Positions 50,881-59,779 of a DNA stretch of 64,000 bases are shown piece after piece. The position numbers were made by a program, and so were the translations under genes. This DNA comes from Salegentibacter sp. Hel_I_6 (GTDB taxonomy: Bacteria > Bacteroidota > Bacteroidia > Flavobacteriales > Flavobacteriaceae), in the NCBI RefSeq assembly GCF_000745315.1, contig NZ_JQNQ01000001.1, positions 682,001 to 746,000 of the forward strand, written 5' to 3'. The notes beneath the pieces are model-generated. The model did not search any database. It was not told where the DNA came from and saw only the letters and a program-made list of their open reading frames with translations. Numbering within the stretch: the stretch's first letter is position 1; every line of letters starts with the position of its first letter.

Positions 50881-53067
50881 TTATCTGGTAAAAAGTAATT
50901 CTCTGTATTTAGTTAATGGCCAAAGCTCATCATCTACAAGAAGTTCCAGTTTATCACAGTGATATCTTATATCATCAAAATAAGGTTTCACATCGTCACA
51001 ATAAGCGAAGGCTCGTTTTTCGGCATCTTCTATCTTATTAGCAACTTTTCTAGCTTCAATCATAGCTTTAACACCGCTATTGATTTTAGCAATATGTGCT
51101 GAAATTTCTTCAATAATCTCTAATTGCTCTGCAGAATGCTTTTTGAAGTCTTCATTATAAATATGCTTCAGACCTTCTACGTTCTCAATAAGGATGTTCT
51201 GGTAACGAACCGCGGTTGGGATTACATGATTTCTGGCAATATCTCCAAGAATTCTTCCTTCAATCTGGATACGCATCGCATAGTCTTCAAGCTCAATTTC
51301 GTGACGAGCTTCAAGTTCAACTTTATTCATCACTTTCATTTCTTCAAAAAGTGCGATTGTTTTTTCTGAAACCTGTGCTTTAAGTGCTTGCGGAGTAGTT
51401 CTATTATTACTTAACCCACGTTTTTTAGCTTCTTTTTCCCAGGCCTCACCATAACCATCACCTTCAAAACGAATGTTTTTAGATTGTTTGATGTATTCTC
51501 TAAGTACATTAAAGATAGCATCATCTTTTTTCATCTTTTTACCCTTAATCAACTCATCAACCTCAGCCTTAAAGTCATTTAATTGCTTAGCCATTATGGT
51601 ATTTATAACCGTCATAGGATTAGCACAGTTCGCGGTAGAACCAACTGCTCTAAACTCAAATTTATTCCCGGTAAAAGCAAATGATGAAGTACGGTTACGG
51701 TCGGTATTATCAAGTAAAATTTCAGGAATTTTACCAACTACGTTAAGTTTTAATTCGGTTTTTTCCTGCGGAGACAGTTTCCCATCAGTTACTTTTTCAA
51801 GCTCATCCAGAACATTGGTTAGCTGAGAACCAATAAAGGCAGAAATAATAGCCGGTGGTGCTTCATTCGCTCCAAGTCTATGGTCATTACTTGCACTTGC
51901 AATAGCAGCTCTCAATAATTCTTCATTATCATGCACCGCTTTAATGATGTTGATAAAGTAGGTAAGGAACTGAAGGTTCTTCATTGGCGTAGAACCCGGT
52001 GCTAATAAGTTAGTTCCGGTATCTGTAGCCAAAGACCAGTTATTATGCTTACCACTACCGTTAATTCCGGCAAATGGTTTTTCGTGCAGAATTACTTTAA
52101 ATTTATGTTTTTCAGCAATCTTGCTCATAATATCCATAATTAATGAATTATGATCTACGGCAAGATTTCCTTCTTCAAAAATGGGTGCCAACTCAAACTG
52201 ATTTGGGGCAACTTCGTTATGACGCGTTTTAACCGGAATACCTAGCTTCATACACTCAATTTCCAGGTCACGCATATAGGCCAACACTCTTGATGGAATT
52301 GAACCAAAATAATGATCATCTAATTGTTGTCCTTTTGCAGGTGAATGTCCAAGCAAAGTACGTCCTGCCAGAGTAAGATCTGGACGGGTTGCTGCTAATG
52401 CAGAATCTATAAGAAAATATTCCTGCTCCCAACCTAATGTAGCAGTTACTTTTGTAACATTTTTATCAAAATATTTTGCTACTGAGGTCGCAGCCTGGTC
52501 CACAGCCTGAAGCGCTCTTAATAGAGGAGTTTTATAATCTAAAGCTTCACCGGTATAAGAAACAAATATCGTAGGAATACAAAGGGTTGTTCCCCAAAGG
52601 AAAGCAGGAGAGGTTGGATCCCAGGCCGTATAACCACGAGCTTCAAATGTATTTCTAATTCCTCCACTAGGAAAACTTGAAGCATCCGGCTCTTGTTGTA
52701 CCAAAGCACCACCACCAAATTTTTCTATTGCAGTACCATCTGCCTGAGTTTCAAAAAACGCATCGTGCTTTTCAGCAGTCGCGCCGGTTAATGGTTGAAA
52801 CCAGTGTGTGTAATGGGTTGCACCTTTTGCAATGGCCCATTCTTTCATTCCGGTAGAAATATGATCTGACACTCTACGGTCAATTTTCTTACCAGTTTTA
52901 ATAGCTTCCATCACATTTTCGTAGGCTTCCTTAGTAAGGTATTGTTTCATGGAGGCTTCGTTGAACACATTGGTTCCAAAAAGCTCTGACCTTCTGGCCG
53001 GCTCTTTAATCTTAACCGGCTTGCGGTTAAAGGTTTCTTTTAAAGCTTCAAATCGTAAAGTTGACAT
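50881..53067 (-). CDS. glnN: Type III glutamine synthetase (GSIII)
   Basis: Ammonium assimilation: glutamate + NH3 + ATP to glutamine. 728 residues, the GSIII length, against about 470 for GSI. Visible features are the N-terminal family region (RRSELFGTNVFNEASMKQYL), TLGWEQEYFLID (metal-binding E), GIPVKTRHNEVAPNQFELAP, KPFAGINGSGKHNNWSL and TDRNRTSSFAFTGNKFEFRAVGS. It is a single gene with a consensus promoter. It should work with the PII/Amt unit at 21 kb in nitrogen supply. Confidence 0.96.
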   Translation of the reverse strand: MSTLRFEALKETFNRKPVKIKEPARRSELFGTNVFNEASMKQYLTKEAYENVMEAIKTGKKIDRRVSDHISTGMKEWAIAKGATHYTHWFQPLTGATAEKHDAFFETQADGTAIEKFGGGALVQQEPDASSFPSGGIRNTFEARGYTAWDPTSPAFLWGTTLCIPTIFVSYTGEALDYKTPLLRALQAVDQAATSVAKYFDKNVTKVTATLGWEQEYFLIDSALAATRPDLTLAGRTLLGHSPAKGQQLDDHYFGSIPSRVLAYMRDLEIECMKLGIPVKTRHNEVAPNQFELAPIFEEGNLAVDHNSLIMDIMSKIAEKHKFKVILHEKPFAGINGSGKHNNWSLATDTGTNLLAPGSTPMKNLQFLTYFINIIKAVHDNEELLRAAIASASNDHRLGANEAPPAIISAFIGSQLTNVLDELEKVTDGKLSPQEKTELKLNVVGKIPEILLDNTDRNRTSSFAFTGNKFEFRAVGSTANCANPMTVINTIMAKQLNDFKAEVDELIKGKKMKKDDAIFNVLREYIKQSKNIRFEGDGYGEAWEKEAKKRGLSNNRTTPQALKAQVSEKTIALFEEMKVMNKVELEARHEIELEDYAMRIQIEGRILGDIARNHVIPTAVRYQNILIENVEGLKHIYNEDFKKHSAEQLEIIEEISAHIAKINSGVKAMIEARKVANKIEDAEKRAFAYCDDVKPYFDDIRYHCDKLELLVDDELWPLTKYRELLFTR

Positions 53068-53102
53068 ATTGGTGTTGTTTGATAATTTTAAATTTCAGCT
53101 AT

Positions 53103-53136
53103 CAAATGTAGGTATTTTTCCACACACCCCACCAAA
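53103..53136 (-). promoter_or_regulatory. Bacteroidota promoter of glnN
   Basis: On the minus strand TTTG (53136-53133) and TACATTTG (53110-53103) separated by 22 bases, about 35 bases upstream of the ATG at 53067. Confidence 0.65.
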
Positions 53137-53189
53137 TTACAGTACACTGATTTAAAATTTTATGTTTTCCTTAATACACCCCCTTAAAA

Positions 53190-54137
53190 CTAACCCAAAA
53201 ATGTAAGACCCATAAAAATAACGTAACTTATAAACAAAATCGCACCTTTATACCGGCTGAATAAAAATCTTTTTGGAAGAAATGCTAATGGAGCAATTGC
53301 AAAAGCGATCCCAATCATCCAAAAAATATCATTAGTAAGAATTTCTTCTGATTGAATATAAATAGGTTGAATCATCGCAGTAATTCCTAAAACCGAAGCG
53401 ATGTTAAAAATATTAGATCCTATAAGATTCCCCAGGGAAAGTGCTTTCTCTTTCTTAAGTGCAGCTATTACTGAAGCTGCAAGCTCTGGCACACTGGTAC
53501 CTATTGCAATCATAGTAACGGAAATCACCCTTTCACTTACTCCCAATCTGGTCGCCAGATCTACGGCACCATTTACCAACAATTCTGATCCGCCCCAAAG
53601 TGCAACGCCGCCAATAATTAACCAAATAATCATCTTAAAGTAAGAAGTTTCTTTTAAGGAATCATCTATACCTTCAACTGCTATTTCAGTTTTCCTTCGG
53701 GACCGTCTTATTAATAAAAATAAGAAAAGAATAAGTGCCAGGAATAGAATAAGTCCCTCCAGCCGTGAAATATTTCCATCTGTACTTAAAAAATAATAGA
53801 GTAATATTGAAAAAAGCATCATTGCCGGCCAATTAAACCTATAAAATTCTTTGTCTACAGCGATAGATGAAATTATTGCAGTAATCCCCAACACCATACC
53901 TAAATTTGCAATATTAGAACCAATCACATTTCCTAGAGAAATATCGGAAAAACCGCTTAGGGCGGCTTGTAAACTCACCAGAAGTTCAGGCGCCGAAGTA
54001 GCAAAAGAAACTACTGTTAACCCAATTACCATCCTCGAAACATTAAGTTTAAAAGATAGAGCTACCGAGGCCCTTACGAGAAACTCCCCTCCTACCACAA
54101 GTAGAGTAAGACCAATAAGAATAAAAACAATACTCAT
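53190..54137 (-). CDS. Calcium/sodium antiporter (CaCA family, YrbG-like)
   Basis: Inner-membrane cation exchanger of 315 residues with about ten helices in two inverted halves. Each half carries an alpha-repeat: VVSFATSAPELLVSLQAAL with GNVIGSNIANLGMVLG, and MIAIGTSVPELAASVIAAL with GNLIGSNIFNIASVLG. These Glu-bearing repeats bind Ca2+/Na+. It is a single gene upstream in the direction of glnN. Confidence 0.95.
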   Translation of the reverse strand: MSIVFILIGLTLLVVGGEFLVRASVALSFKLNVSRMVIGLTVVSFATSAPELLVSLQAALSGFSDISLGNVIGSNIANLGMVLGITAIISSIAVDKEFYRFNWPAMMLFSILLYYFLSTDGNISRLEGLILFLALILFLFLLIRRSRRKTEIAVEGIDDSLKETSYFKMIIWLIIGGVALWGGSELLVNGAVDLATRLGVSERVISVTMIAIGTSVPELAASVIAALKKEKALSLGNLIGSNIFNIASVLGITAMIQPIYIQSEEILTNDIFWMIGIAFAIAPLAFLPKRFLFSRYKGAILFISYVIFMGLTFLG

Positions 54138-54266
54138 CTATTTTTTTTGCGAAGATAAAATAATCCTGCCAAGGATAAACAAAAGTCAAAATACAATTCA
54201 AAACTAATAGTTTGGTCTTACAACTATATTTTTAGTATTATTACTTAAATAATTCCTTATTCCATT

Positions 54267-55268
54267 ATGCAAAAAGTTCATATTAACATAATTCTCTGCT
54301 TATTTAGTCTCAATATCTATGCGCAACAAGTTGTTGAGGGCTATGTATTAAATGCAAATGACTCTACTGCTATAGCTTCAGCTTCGGTTTATTTTGATGG
54401 CACTACCATAGGTGTAGCTACAAATACTGAAGGTTTTTTCTCCATTAAAGCTCCATCACAAATCAATGCTTCACTTATAATTAGTTCTATAGGTTATCAG
54501 GTTAAAGCAATCTCCAATCTTTCAGAAGTAAATAAAGAAAAACCAATATTTTTAAATGAAAATCCAGAAACTTTAGAGGCCATTGTATTGGAAGCCGATC
54601 CCTGGACTAGGAGAAGAAAAATGGTTGAATTTAAAAGAGAGTTTTTTGGTACTTCCAGGGCCGCATCATCAATGAAAATTATAAATGAAGTTATTCTTAA
54701 ACTTAGGTATAATCCCTCACAAAAAACCCTAACCGCCAGCGCAAATGAACCCTTAAAGCTCATAAACCGCCATCTTGGATATTTAATAACCTACAATCTA
54801 AGTTCTTTTAAAATAACTTATAATAATGAGAATTCTCGCCGTCCATCACCATATATGATATATTATGAAGGATTCGCTTTCTTTGAAGAATCTAAGAAAG
54901 AAATGAAAAAAAGATTTCAACGCCGCAGGCAGGAATCTTTTGAGGGTTCCATACTTCATTTTATGAGAGCTCTTAGAGACCAAAGTTTGACCGAAGCAGG
55001 ATTTAAAATATATAAAGATAAAGTAGAAGCGATGCCCTATGAATATTTTGATATCAAGGGCGATAAAGATTTGGTAAATGTAGAAGTACTTGCCGAAAAA
55101 TTAAATATTGTGTATAGAGGTTCCGAACAATCTATATTAGAAGCCAACGAAAAATTTTCTATCGATCAATTCGGTAATTACGCCCCACAAAAAAGCCTTT
55201 TGCTTAGCGGTAATATGGGTGGTAAAAGACTCGCAGACCTACTACCACCAGATTTCAATAAAGATTAA
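54267..55268 (+). CDS. Secreted carboxypeptidase-regulatory-like domain protein
   Basis: 333 residues: signal peptide (ending IYAQQ), a CarboxypepD_reg-like beta-sandwich (about 22-105: VEGYVLNANDSTAIASASVYF, GVATNTEGFFSIKAPS, SIGYQ) and a C-terminal domain of about 220 residues, rich in basic residues (KKEMKKRFQRRRQESFEGS), of unknown function. Such domains precede TonB-dependent receptors but no receptor barrel follows here. It is upstream of the BlaI/BlaR1-like pair on the same strand. Confidence 0.8.
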   Translation: MQKVHINIILCLFSLNIYAQQVVEGYVLNANDSTAIASASVYFDGTTIGVATNTEGFFSIKAPSQINASLIISSIGYQVKAISNLSEVNKEKPIFLNENPETLEAIVLEADPWTRRRKMVEFKREFFGTSRAASSMKIINEVILKLRYNPSQKTLTASANEPLKLINRHLGYLITYNLSSFKITYNNENSRRPSPYMIYYEGFAFFEESKKEMKKRFQRRRQESFEGSILHFMRALRDQSLTEAGFKIYKDKVEAMPYEYFDIKGDKDLVNVEVLAEKLNIVYRGSEQSILEANEKFSIDQFGNYAPQKSLLLSGNMGGKRLADLLPPDFNKD

Positions 55269-55301
55269 CTATTAAATTAGTAATAAAACTATTTATTTCG
55301 T

Positions 55302-55319
55302 TATATTTGAACTATCAAA
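55302..55319 (+). promoter_or_regulatory. Putative promoter and operator of the BlaI-like gene
   Basis: TATATTTG (-7 element, 55302-55309) overlaps the palindrome TTTGAACTATCAAA (55306-55319). A BlaI/MecI-type repressor bound there would block transcription of its own operon. The assignment is inferred from position and symmetry. Confidence 0.5.
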
Positions 55320-55328
55320 CAAATAAAT

Positions 55329-55694
55329 ATGAAACGCCTAACTAATAAAGAGGAAGAAGTAATGCGCATTCTCTGGCAGCTGGAGAAAGCTTTTGTAAAA
55401 GAAATTTTGCCTCATATCCAGGATCAGAAGTTACATTACAATACAGTTTCTACAATCGTACGACATTTGGAAGATAAAGGTTTTGTTTCACATACAGCCT
55501 ACGGGAATACCCACCAATACTACCCTGCTATTTCCAAAGAAGAGTATAGAAAACATATTATGAGTTTAACATCAAAACGTTTTTTTGATAATTCTTATAA
55601 AAGTATGGTGTCTTTTTTTGCCAAGGAAGAGAAAATCAGCGCCGATGAACTTCGTGAAATCCTCGAAATTATAGAAAAAGAGAAAAAGGATTAA
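55329..55694 (+). CDS. BlaI/MecI/CopY-family transcriptional repressor
   Basis: 121 residues with an N-terminal winged helix (LTNKEEEVMRILWQLEKAFVKEILPHI, LHYNTVSTIVRHLEDKGFVSHTAYGNTHQYYPAI) and a C-terminal dimerisation/cleavage region. In the BlaI-BlaR1 systems the repressor is cut when the receptor protease is activated. The M56 gene follows 3 bases later, which fits such a pair. Confidence 0.93.
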   Translation: MKRLTNKEEEVMRILWQLEKAFVKEILPHIQDQKLHYNTVSTIVRHLEDKGFVSHTAYGNTHQYYPAISKEEYRKHIMSLTSKRFFDNSYKSMVSFFAKEEKISADELREILEIIEKEKKD

Positions 55695-55697
55695 CCT

Positions 55698-57836
55698 ATG
55701 GAAGCATTAGTAACCTACCTTCTTAAAAGTGCGGGAATCCTCACAATTTTCTATTTGGCCTATATTTTTCTGCTAAAAAAAGAAACAAATTTTCAGGTAA
55801 ATCGGCGTTTTTTACTCGGTGGTATTCTAGCATCTGCTGTGTTACCGGGTGTTTATTTTACACGAAAAGTAATTGTTGAATCCAACAATTTTTCATTTAA
55901 TGAAATCCCGTTAACGACCAATGTTACTTCAGAAACTTTAGCTTCAACTTTTGGGGTTTGGGAAATCCTGGGTTTTACTTATCTGCTTATTACCCTCTTC
56001 TTGCTAATAAGAATCGCTCTTCAACTTTATAATATATTCCGTCTTATTCAGCAAAACAAGATCAAAAAAGCCGAAAACTTCAATTTTGTGAAAACTGGAG
56101 CTACAGTTAGCCCCTTTTCTTTTTTTAAATTCATCGTTTATAATCCTGTAGCGCATTCAAAAAAAGATCTAAAAATGATCTTGCAGCACGAAAAGATACA
56201 TGCTGCCCAATATCACTCCCTGGATATTTTAATCGCTAATCTTACTACCGCTCTACTTTGGTTTAATCCTATTAGCTGGTTGTATAAAAAAAGCGTGGAA
56301 CAAAATTTAGAATACATCGCCGACAGGGAAACGGTTGCCATTTCGGGAGCAAAAAAATCTTATCAACAAGCCCTGGTCAAGGTTTCAATAGCAAATTTAC
56401 AACCGGCACTTACCAATCATTTTTATCAATCATTCATCAAAAAAAGAATTCTTATGCTGAATAAAAAATCTTCCCAAAACTCCAGCCTTTGGAAAATAAG
56501 CCTGGTTTTTCCGGCACTTTTGGCCTTTTTGCTTGCTTTTAATGTAACCACTGAAGCGCAAACCAAATCTGATTATGTAGTTAGTAATGTTGAATTTTAT
56601 AATGATACAGATGAAATTTCAGCAACCTTAACTAAATTTTCTCAGGAGGAAAGTTTCAAAAGGCTTTCTAAAGTCTTTAAAAAATACAATGTAGAGCTTG
56701 AATTTTCAGATATTGAATACTCCAAAGAAATACTAACCAAGATTAAAGTTTCATTTTTAAATAAAAAAACCAATGAAACCGGGGAATTTTCCACAAGTAA
56801 TTCAGAAGGGATAGAAACTTTTGAAATCTTTATCAATAAAAAAGCAACCGGTTTTAGAAAGACCAATGCTCTAATGGGGAAAGGTTCTATTTCTTCAAAT
56901 GGAAGCCTTCTAGATCAACTTGGTAAAAGCCCTTTATATATAATAGACGGTAAAAAATATTCTACTAAAGAATTAGCTAACAAATACCTTGATATTACCG
57001 AAAATGGAATTAGTATTTCTACACCAGAGGAAGCTAAAGCAAAATTTGGAAATGAAGCAAAGCACGGCGCTATCATTGCAGAAAATGCTAAAATTTTCGA
57101 TAATCTACAACAGGAATTAAAAAGAATCGATGAAGAAAATAATGATTTTAAAAGGGAGTTTCTGCAAATAGAGCAGGGTAAAACCCCCACTTTAATTTCG
57201 CTTAAAACTAACACGAATAAAACCAGCCAGCAGCAAAAAAATATAAAGGCTAAAAGTGCTTCTTTAAATCCTAAAGAAATTCCCGGCGACCCAATTTATA
57301 TTTTAAACGGGGAAAAGAGTAAAAAGGAAATTATAGAACTTATAGATAAAAAATTAATAGAAAGCGTAAACGTACTTAAAGGCGAAAGTGCTATTTCCCT
57401 GTATGGTGAAGAAGCCAAAGACGGAGCAGTAATTATTACTACTAAAGTCTTAGAGAAATCTAAAAAGGAATCTAAAAAAAAGAAGATAAAAACAAAAGCA
57501 TATTCATTTGGATTTCAAAGATTTCAGAAAAAAACCGATCATGAAATTATGTACGGAAAGGAAATTAGTTTTCGCACCGGTAAAGATATCAATGCTTTTC
57601 AGTGGAATAAAGAACCCAACCAAACGACCAGTTTTTACATTAGTGATAAAGAAAAAACTGGACCGGTAGTAATTATTGATGGTGAAAAGAAAAATGGAGC
57701 CGCCTTTAAAGAGCTCAAACCTAAGGACATTGAAAAAATAAATGTTCTTAAAGGTGATGTTGCAATAGAGAAATATGGCAATGAAGCCGATTACGGAGCT
57801 ATAGAAGTTACTATCAGGAAAGAAGTCGAAGAATAA
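55698..57836 (+). CDS. BlaR1-like M56 metallopeptidase with three TonB-plug-like repeats
   Basis: 712 residues. The N-terminal part is a BlaR1/MecR1-type integral membrane zinc protease: helices at about 5-20, 37-55 and 90-115, zinc motif HEKIH (164-168), NPISWLYKKSVEQNLEYIADRE. After a further helix (about 258-280) the extracytoplasmic part has three repeats of a TonB-plug-like motif: PLYIIDGKKYS...YGNEAKHGAI, DPIYILNGEKS...LYGEEAKDGAVIITTK and PVVIIDGEKK...YGNEADYGAIEVT. No beta-lactam-binding domain is present, so the sensed signal is unknown. Confidence 0.88.
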   Translation: MEALVTYLLKSAGILTIFYLAYIFLLKKETNFQVNRRFLLGGILASAVLPGVYFTRKVIVESNNFSFNEIPLTTNVTSETLASTFGVWEILGFTYLLITLFLLIRIALQLYNIFRLIQQNKIKKAENFNFVKTGATVSPFSFFKFIVYNPVAHSKKDLKMILQHEKIHAAQYHSLDILIANLTTALLWFNPISWLYKKSVEQNLEYIADRETVAISGAKKSYQQALVKVSIANLQPALTNHFYQSFIKKRILMLNKKSSQNSSLWKISLVFPALLAFLLAFNVTTEAQTKSDYVVSNVEFYNDTDEISATLTKFSQEESFKRLSKVFKKYNVELEFSDIEYSKEILTKIKVSFLNKKTNETGEFSTSNSEGIETFEIFINKKATGFRKTNALMGKGSISSNGSLLDQLGKSPLYIIDGKKYSTKELANKYLDITENGISISTPEEAKAKFGNEAKHGAIIAENAKIFDNLQQELKRIDEENNDFKREFLQIEQGKTPTLISLKTNTNKTSQQQKNIKAKSASLNPKEIPGDPIYILNGEKSKKEIIELIDKKLIESVNVLKGESAISLYGEEAKDGAVIITTKVLEKSKKESKKKKIKTKAYSFGFQRFQKKTDHEIMYGKEISFRTGKDINAFQWNKEPNQTTSFYISDKEKTGPVVIIDGEKKNGAAFKELKPKDIEKINVLKGDVAIEKYGNEADYGAIEVTIRKEVEE

Positions 57837-57863
57837 TTTAGTTTTTTGTTTTAATTTGAATTT

Positions 57864-57891
57864 AAGGCAGGCTCATCCCCTGCCTTTTTTT
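57864..57891 (+). terminator. Terminator after the M56 gene
   Basis: Stem AAGGCAGG / CCTGCCTT with a 7-nt loop followed by TTTTTTT. Confidence 0.9.
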
Positions 57892-57954
57892 ATGCCATAA
57901 TTTAGAATTAAATGCTCCCTAAACTCCCCACGAGGTATTTTCCCTGATTTTCAA

Positions 57955-57962
57955 TATCTTTG
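57955..57962 (+). promoter_or_regulatory. Putative -7 element TATCTTTG
   Basis: Exact TAnnTTTG match, 18 bases before the small ORF at 57981. Confidence 0.55.
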
Positions 57963-57980
57963 AAGTAAACCCAACCAACT

Positions 57981-58133
57981 ATGAAAAAGAAATTTTTTAA
58001 AGCGCTTTCTAAGCTCAACAAAAAAATACTGCCCAACTATACTGAAAAAGAACTGGACCTTAGAAAAGCCAGCAAAGTACAAATGGCTATTATTGGCTGG
58101 AAATCATGGGTAACCAGGAATTCTTTAGACTAA
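57981..58133 (+). CDS. Small 50-residue basic protein
   Basis: ATG at 57981 opens a 50-codon frame: MKKKFFKALSKLNKKILP then NYTEKELDLRKASKVQMAII and GWKSWVTRNSLD. It is basic, amphipathic and without a signal peptide. It has a -7 box just upstream and follows a strong terminator, so it is an independent gene. The pattern LNKxILPxxxxKxLDLxKAxKxQ looks like a short protein family widespread in flavobacteria; I cannot name its function. Confidence 0.65.
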   Translation: MKKKFFKALSKLNKKILPNYTEKELDLRKASKVQMAIIGWKSWVTRNSLD

Positions 58134-58368
58134 TAGAAGTAAATCTAAAATATTATTAATTAGAACTTCTATTTAGCATCTACACACTTCAAACTATAAA
58201 ATCTACTCTTAGAAGCTCCAGGTGCATCAATTAGATTTATATTCAATGCCAAAAACTCAATAACTAAGCCTGCTTAAGCATTCAAAACAAATACCTAAAG
58301 CAGTTAAGCCTTGGTTAAATCTTAAGTAGGTTGCGATAGAAACTCTATATTTATTGAAAAATCCATTT

Positions 58369-59646
58369 ATGATAAACAAATACCTACTTCTTAGTCTTTT
58401 CTGTTTTTCAATAGTTAGTATTAACGCTCAATCTTGGAAAAAACTTCCTGCTAATAGCGAAGCACAGGAAAGACATGAAAATGCTTTTGTACAGGCAGGG
58501 AAACGCTTTATTTTAATTGGGGGTCGGGGAAACAAGCCCATTGATATTTATGACTCTGAAAACCAAACCTGGAAGAAGGGCGCACAGCCTCCACTGGAAA
58601 TTCATCATACCCAGGCCGTAAGTCTTGATGGGCTCGTTTATGTATTAGGCGCGTTTACCGGTGGCTGGCCCGAAGAAGATCCTATCCCGAACATCTATAT
58701 TTACGATCCCCTGGAGGACCTTTGGATAAAAGGACCAGAAATTCCTGAAGATCGAAGACGCGGCGCAGCAGGAGTAGCTATAAAAGACAAAAAGATCTAT
58801 TTAATAAATGGAATAACTAACGGACATACTTCTGGATGGGTAAATTGGTTTGACGAATATGATCCTTATAAAAACAGCTGGAAAAAATTACCTGATTCTC
58901 CTAATAAACGGGATCATTTTCAGGCTGCAATAACAGGAAATATACTTTTTGTTGCTGGCGGAAGAAAATCTGGAAGCGTTGAGAATAGTGGTTTTGCTGG
59001 AACCGTTAAACAAACAGATATCTATGATTTTACCACCGGAAAATGGTCTAGCGTGGCAGATATTCCCACACCAAGAGCAGGCACAGCAATTGGTCTTATA
59101 GATAACAACCCCGTTATTTTAGGTGGCGAAAGTGATGCCCAGGAAGCAGCACATAAAGAAGCTGAACTCTTTAATTTTTCAAAAGGAAAATGGGAGAATA
59201 TACCTCATCTATCACAGGGCAGGCATGGCACCCAGGCCATAACTATGAATGAACAAATAATTATTGGCGCCGGTAGCGGTAATCGCGGTGGTGGCCCCGA
59301 ATTAAAATCTTTCGAAATATTTTCCAAAGACAATAAACTTAATTTTAGCACCGAAAGGATCCTGGCAGGAAAACTAAAAACGAATAAAGATAAGCTCGAT
59401 TTTTCAAAAAATCCCACAAATAGTTTAAAAATTGCTCATGATGGCGGCAATCAAGCCATTGTAATTGAAGACATAAGTATTAGTGAAAATTTTGAAATTG
59501 TTAATAAAAGAAAACTGCCTTTTATTTTAGAGCCTCGAGCTGAGTTTGAATTGAAAATAAAAGGCAATCAAAAGACGGGAGAACTTATCATTAAAAGAGC
59601 AGGAAAAAAAGAACCAATTAAAGTAACTTTGCAAAGCAACCCTTAG
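58369..59646 (+). CDS. Secreted Kelch-repeat beta-propeller protein
   Basis: 425 residues: signal peptide ending SINAQ (start at the ATG at 58369; an upstream TTG at 58354 is in frame but unlikely). Kelch repeats follow (residues about 30-320), e.g. RFILIGGRGNKPIDIYDSENQTWKKG, KKIYLINGITNGHTSGWVNWFDEYDPY, AGGRKSGSVENSG. The last 90 residues look like a small immunoglobulin-like/HYDIN-type domain (FEIVNKRKLPFILEPRAEFELKI). Carbohydrate binding or a galactose-oxidase-like role is possible; no copper residues are evident. Confidence 0.82.
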   Translation: MINKYLLLSLFCFSIVSINAQSWKKLPANSEAQERHENAFVQAGKRFILIGGRGNKPIDIYDSENQTWKKGAQPPLEIHHTQAVSLDGLVYVLGAFTGGWPEEDPIPNIYIYDPLEDLWIKGPEIPEDRRRGAAGVAIKDKKIYLINGITNGHTSGWVNWFDEYDPYKNSWKKLPDSPNKRDHFQAAITGNILFVAGGRKSGSVENSGFAGTVKQTDIYDFTTGKWSSVADIPTPRAGTAIGLIDNNPVILGGESDAQEAAHKEAELFNFSKGKWENIPHLSQGRHGTQAITMNEQIIIGAGSGNRGGGPELKSFEIFSKDNKLNFSTERILAGKLKTNKDKLDFSKNPTNSLKIAHDGGNQAIVIEDISISENFEIVNKRKLPFILEPRAEFELKIKGNQKTGELIIKRAGKKEPIKVTLQSNP

Positions 59647-59779
59647 TATTTAAATCAAACTTTAAAACGAAGAGCTTGCAACAAGCGTTAAAATTTGATT
59701 AAATGATGGGTAAAGCTTATTTTCAAAATTAATTTTGCATATCATAAAGAGAGATTGTTAAAGTACTTAGCCTTATTTA

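Noticed and set aside
58354..58368. TTG start of the Kelch protein at 58354
   Set aside because: It places five extra residues ahead of an otherwise normal signal peptide; the ATG at 58369 is preferred.
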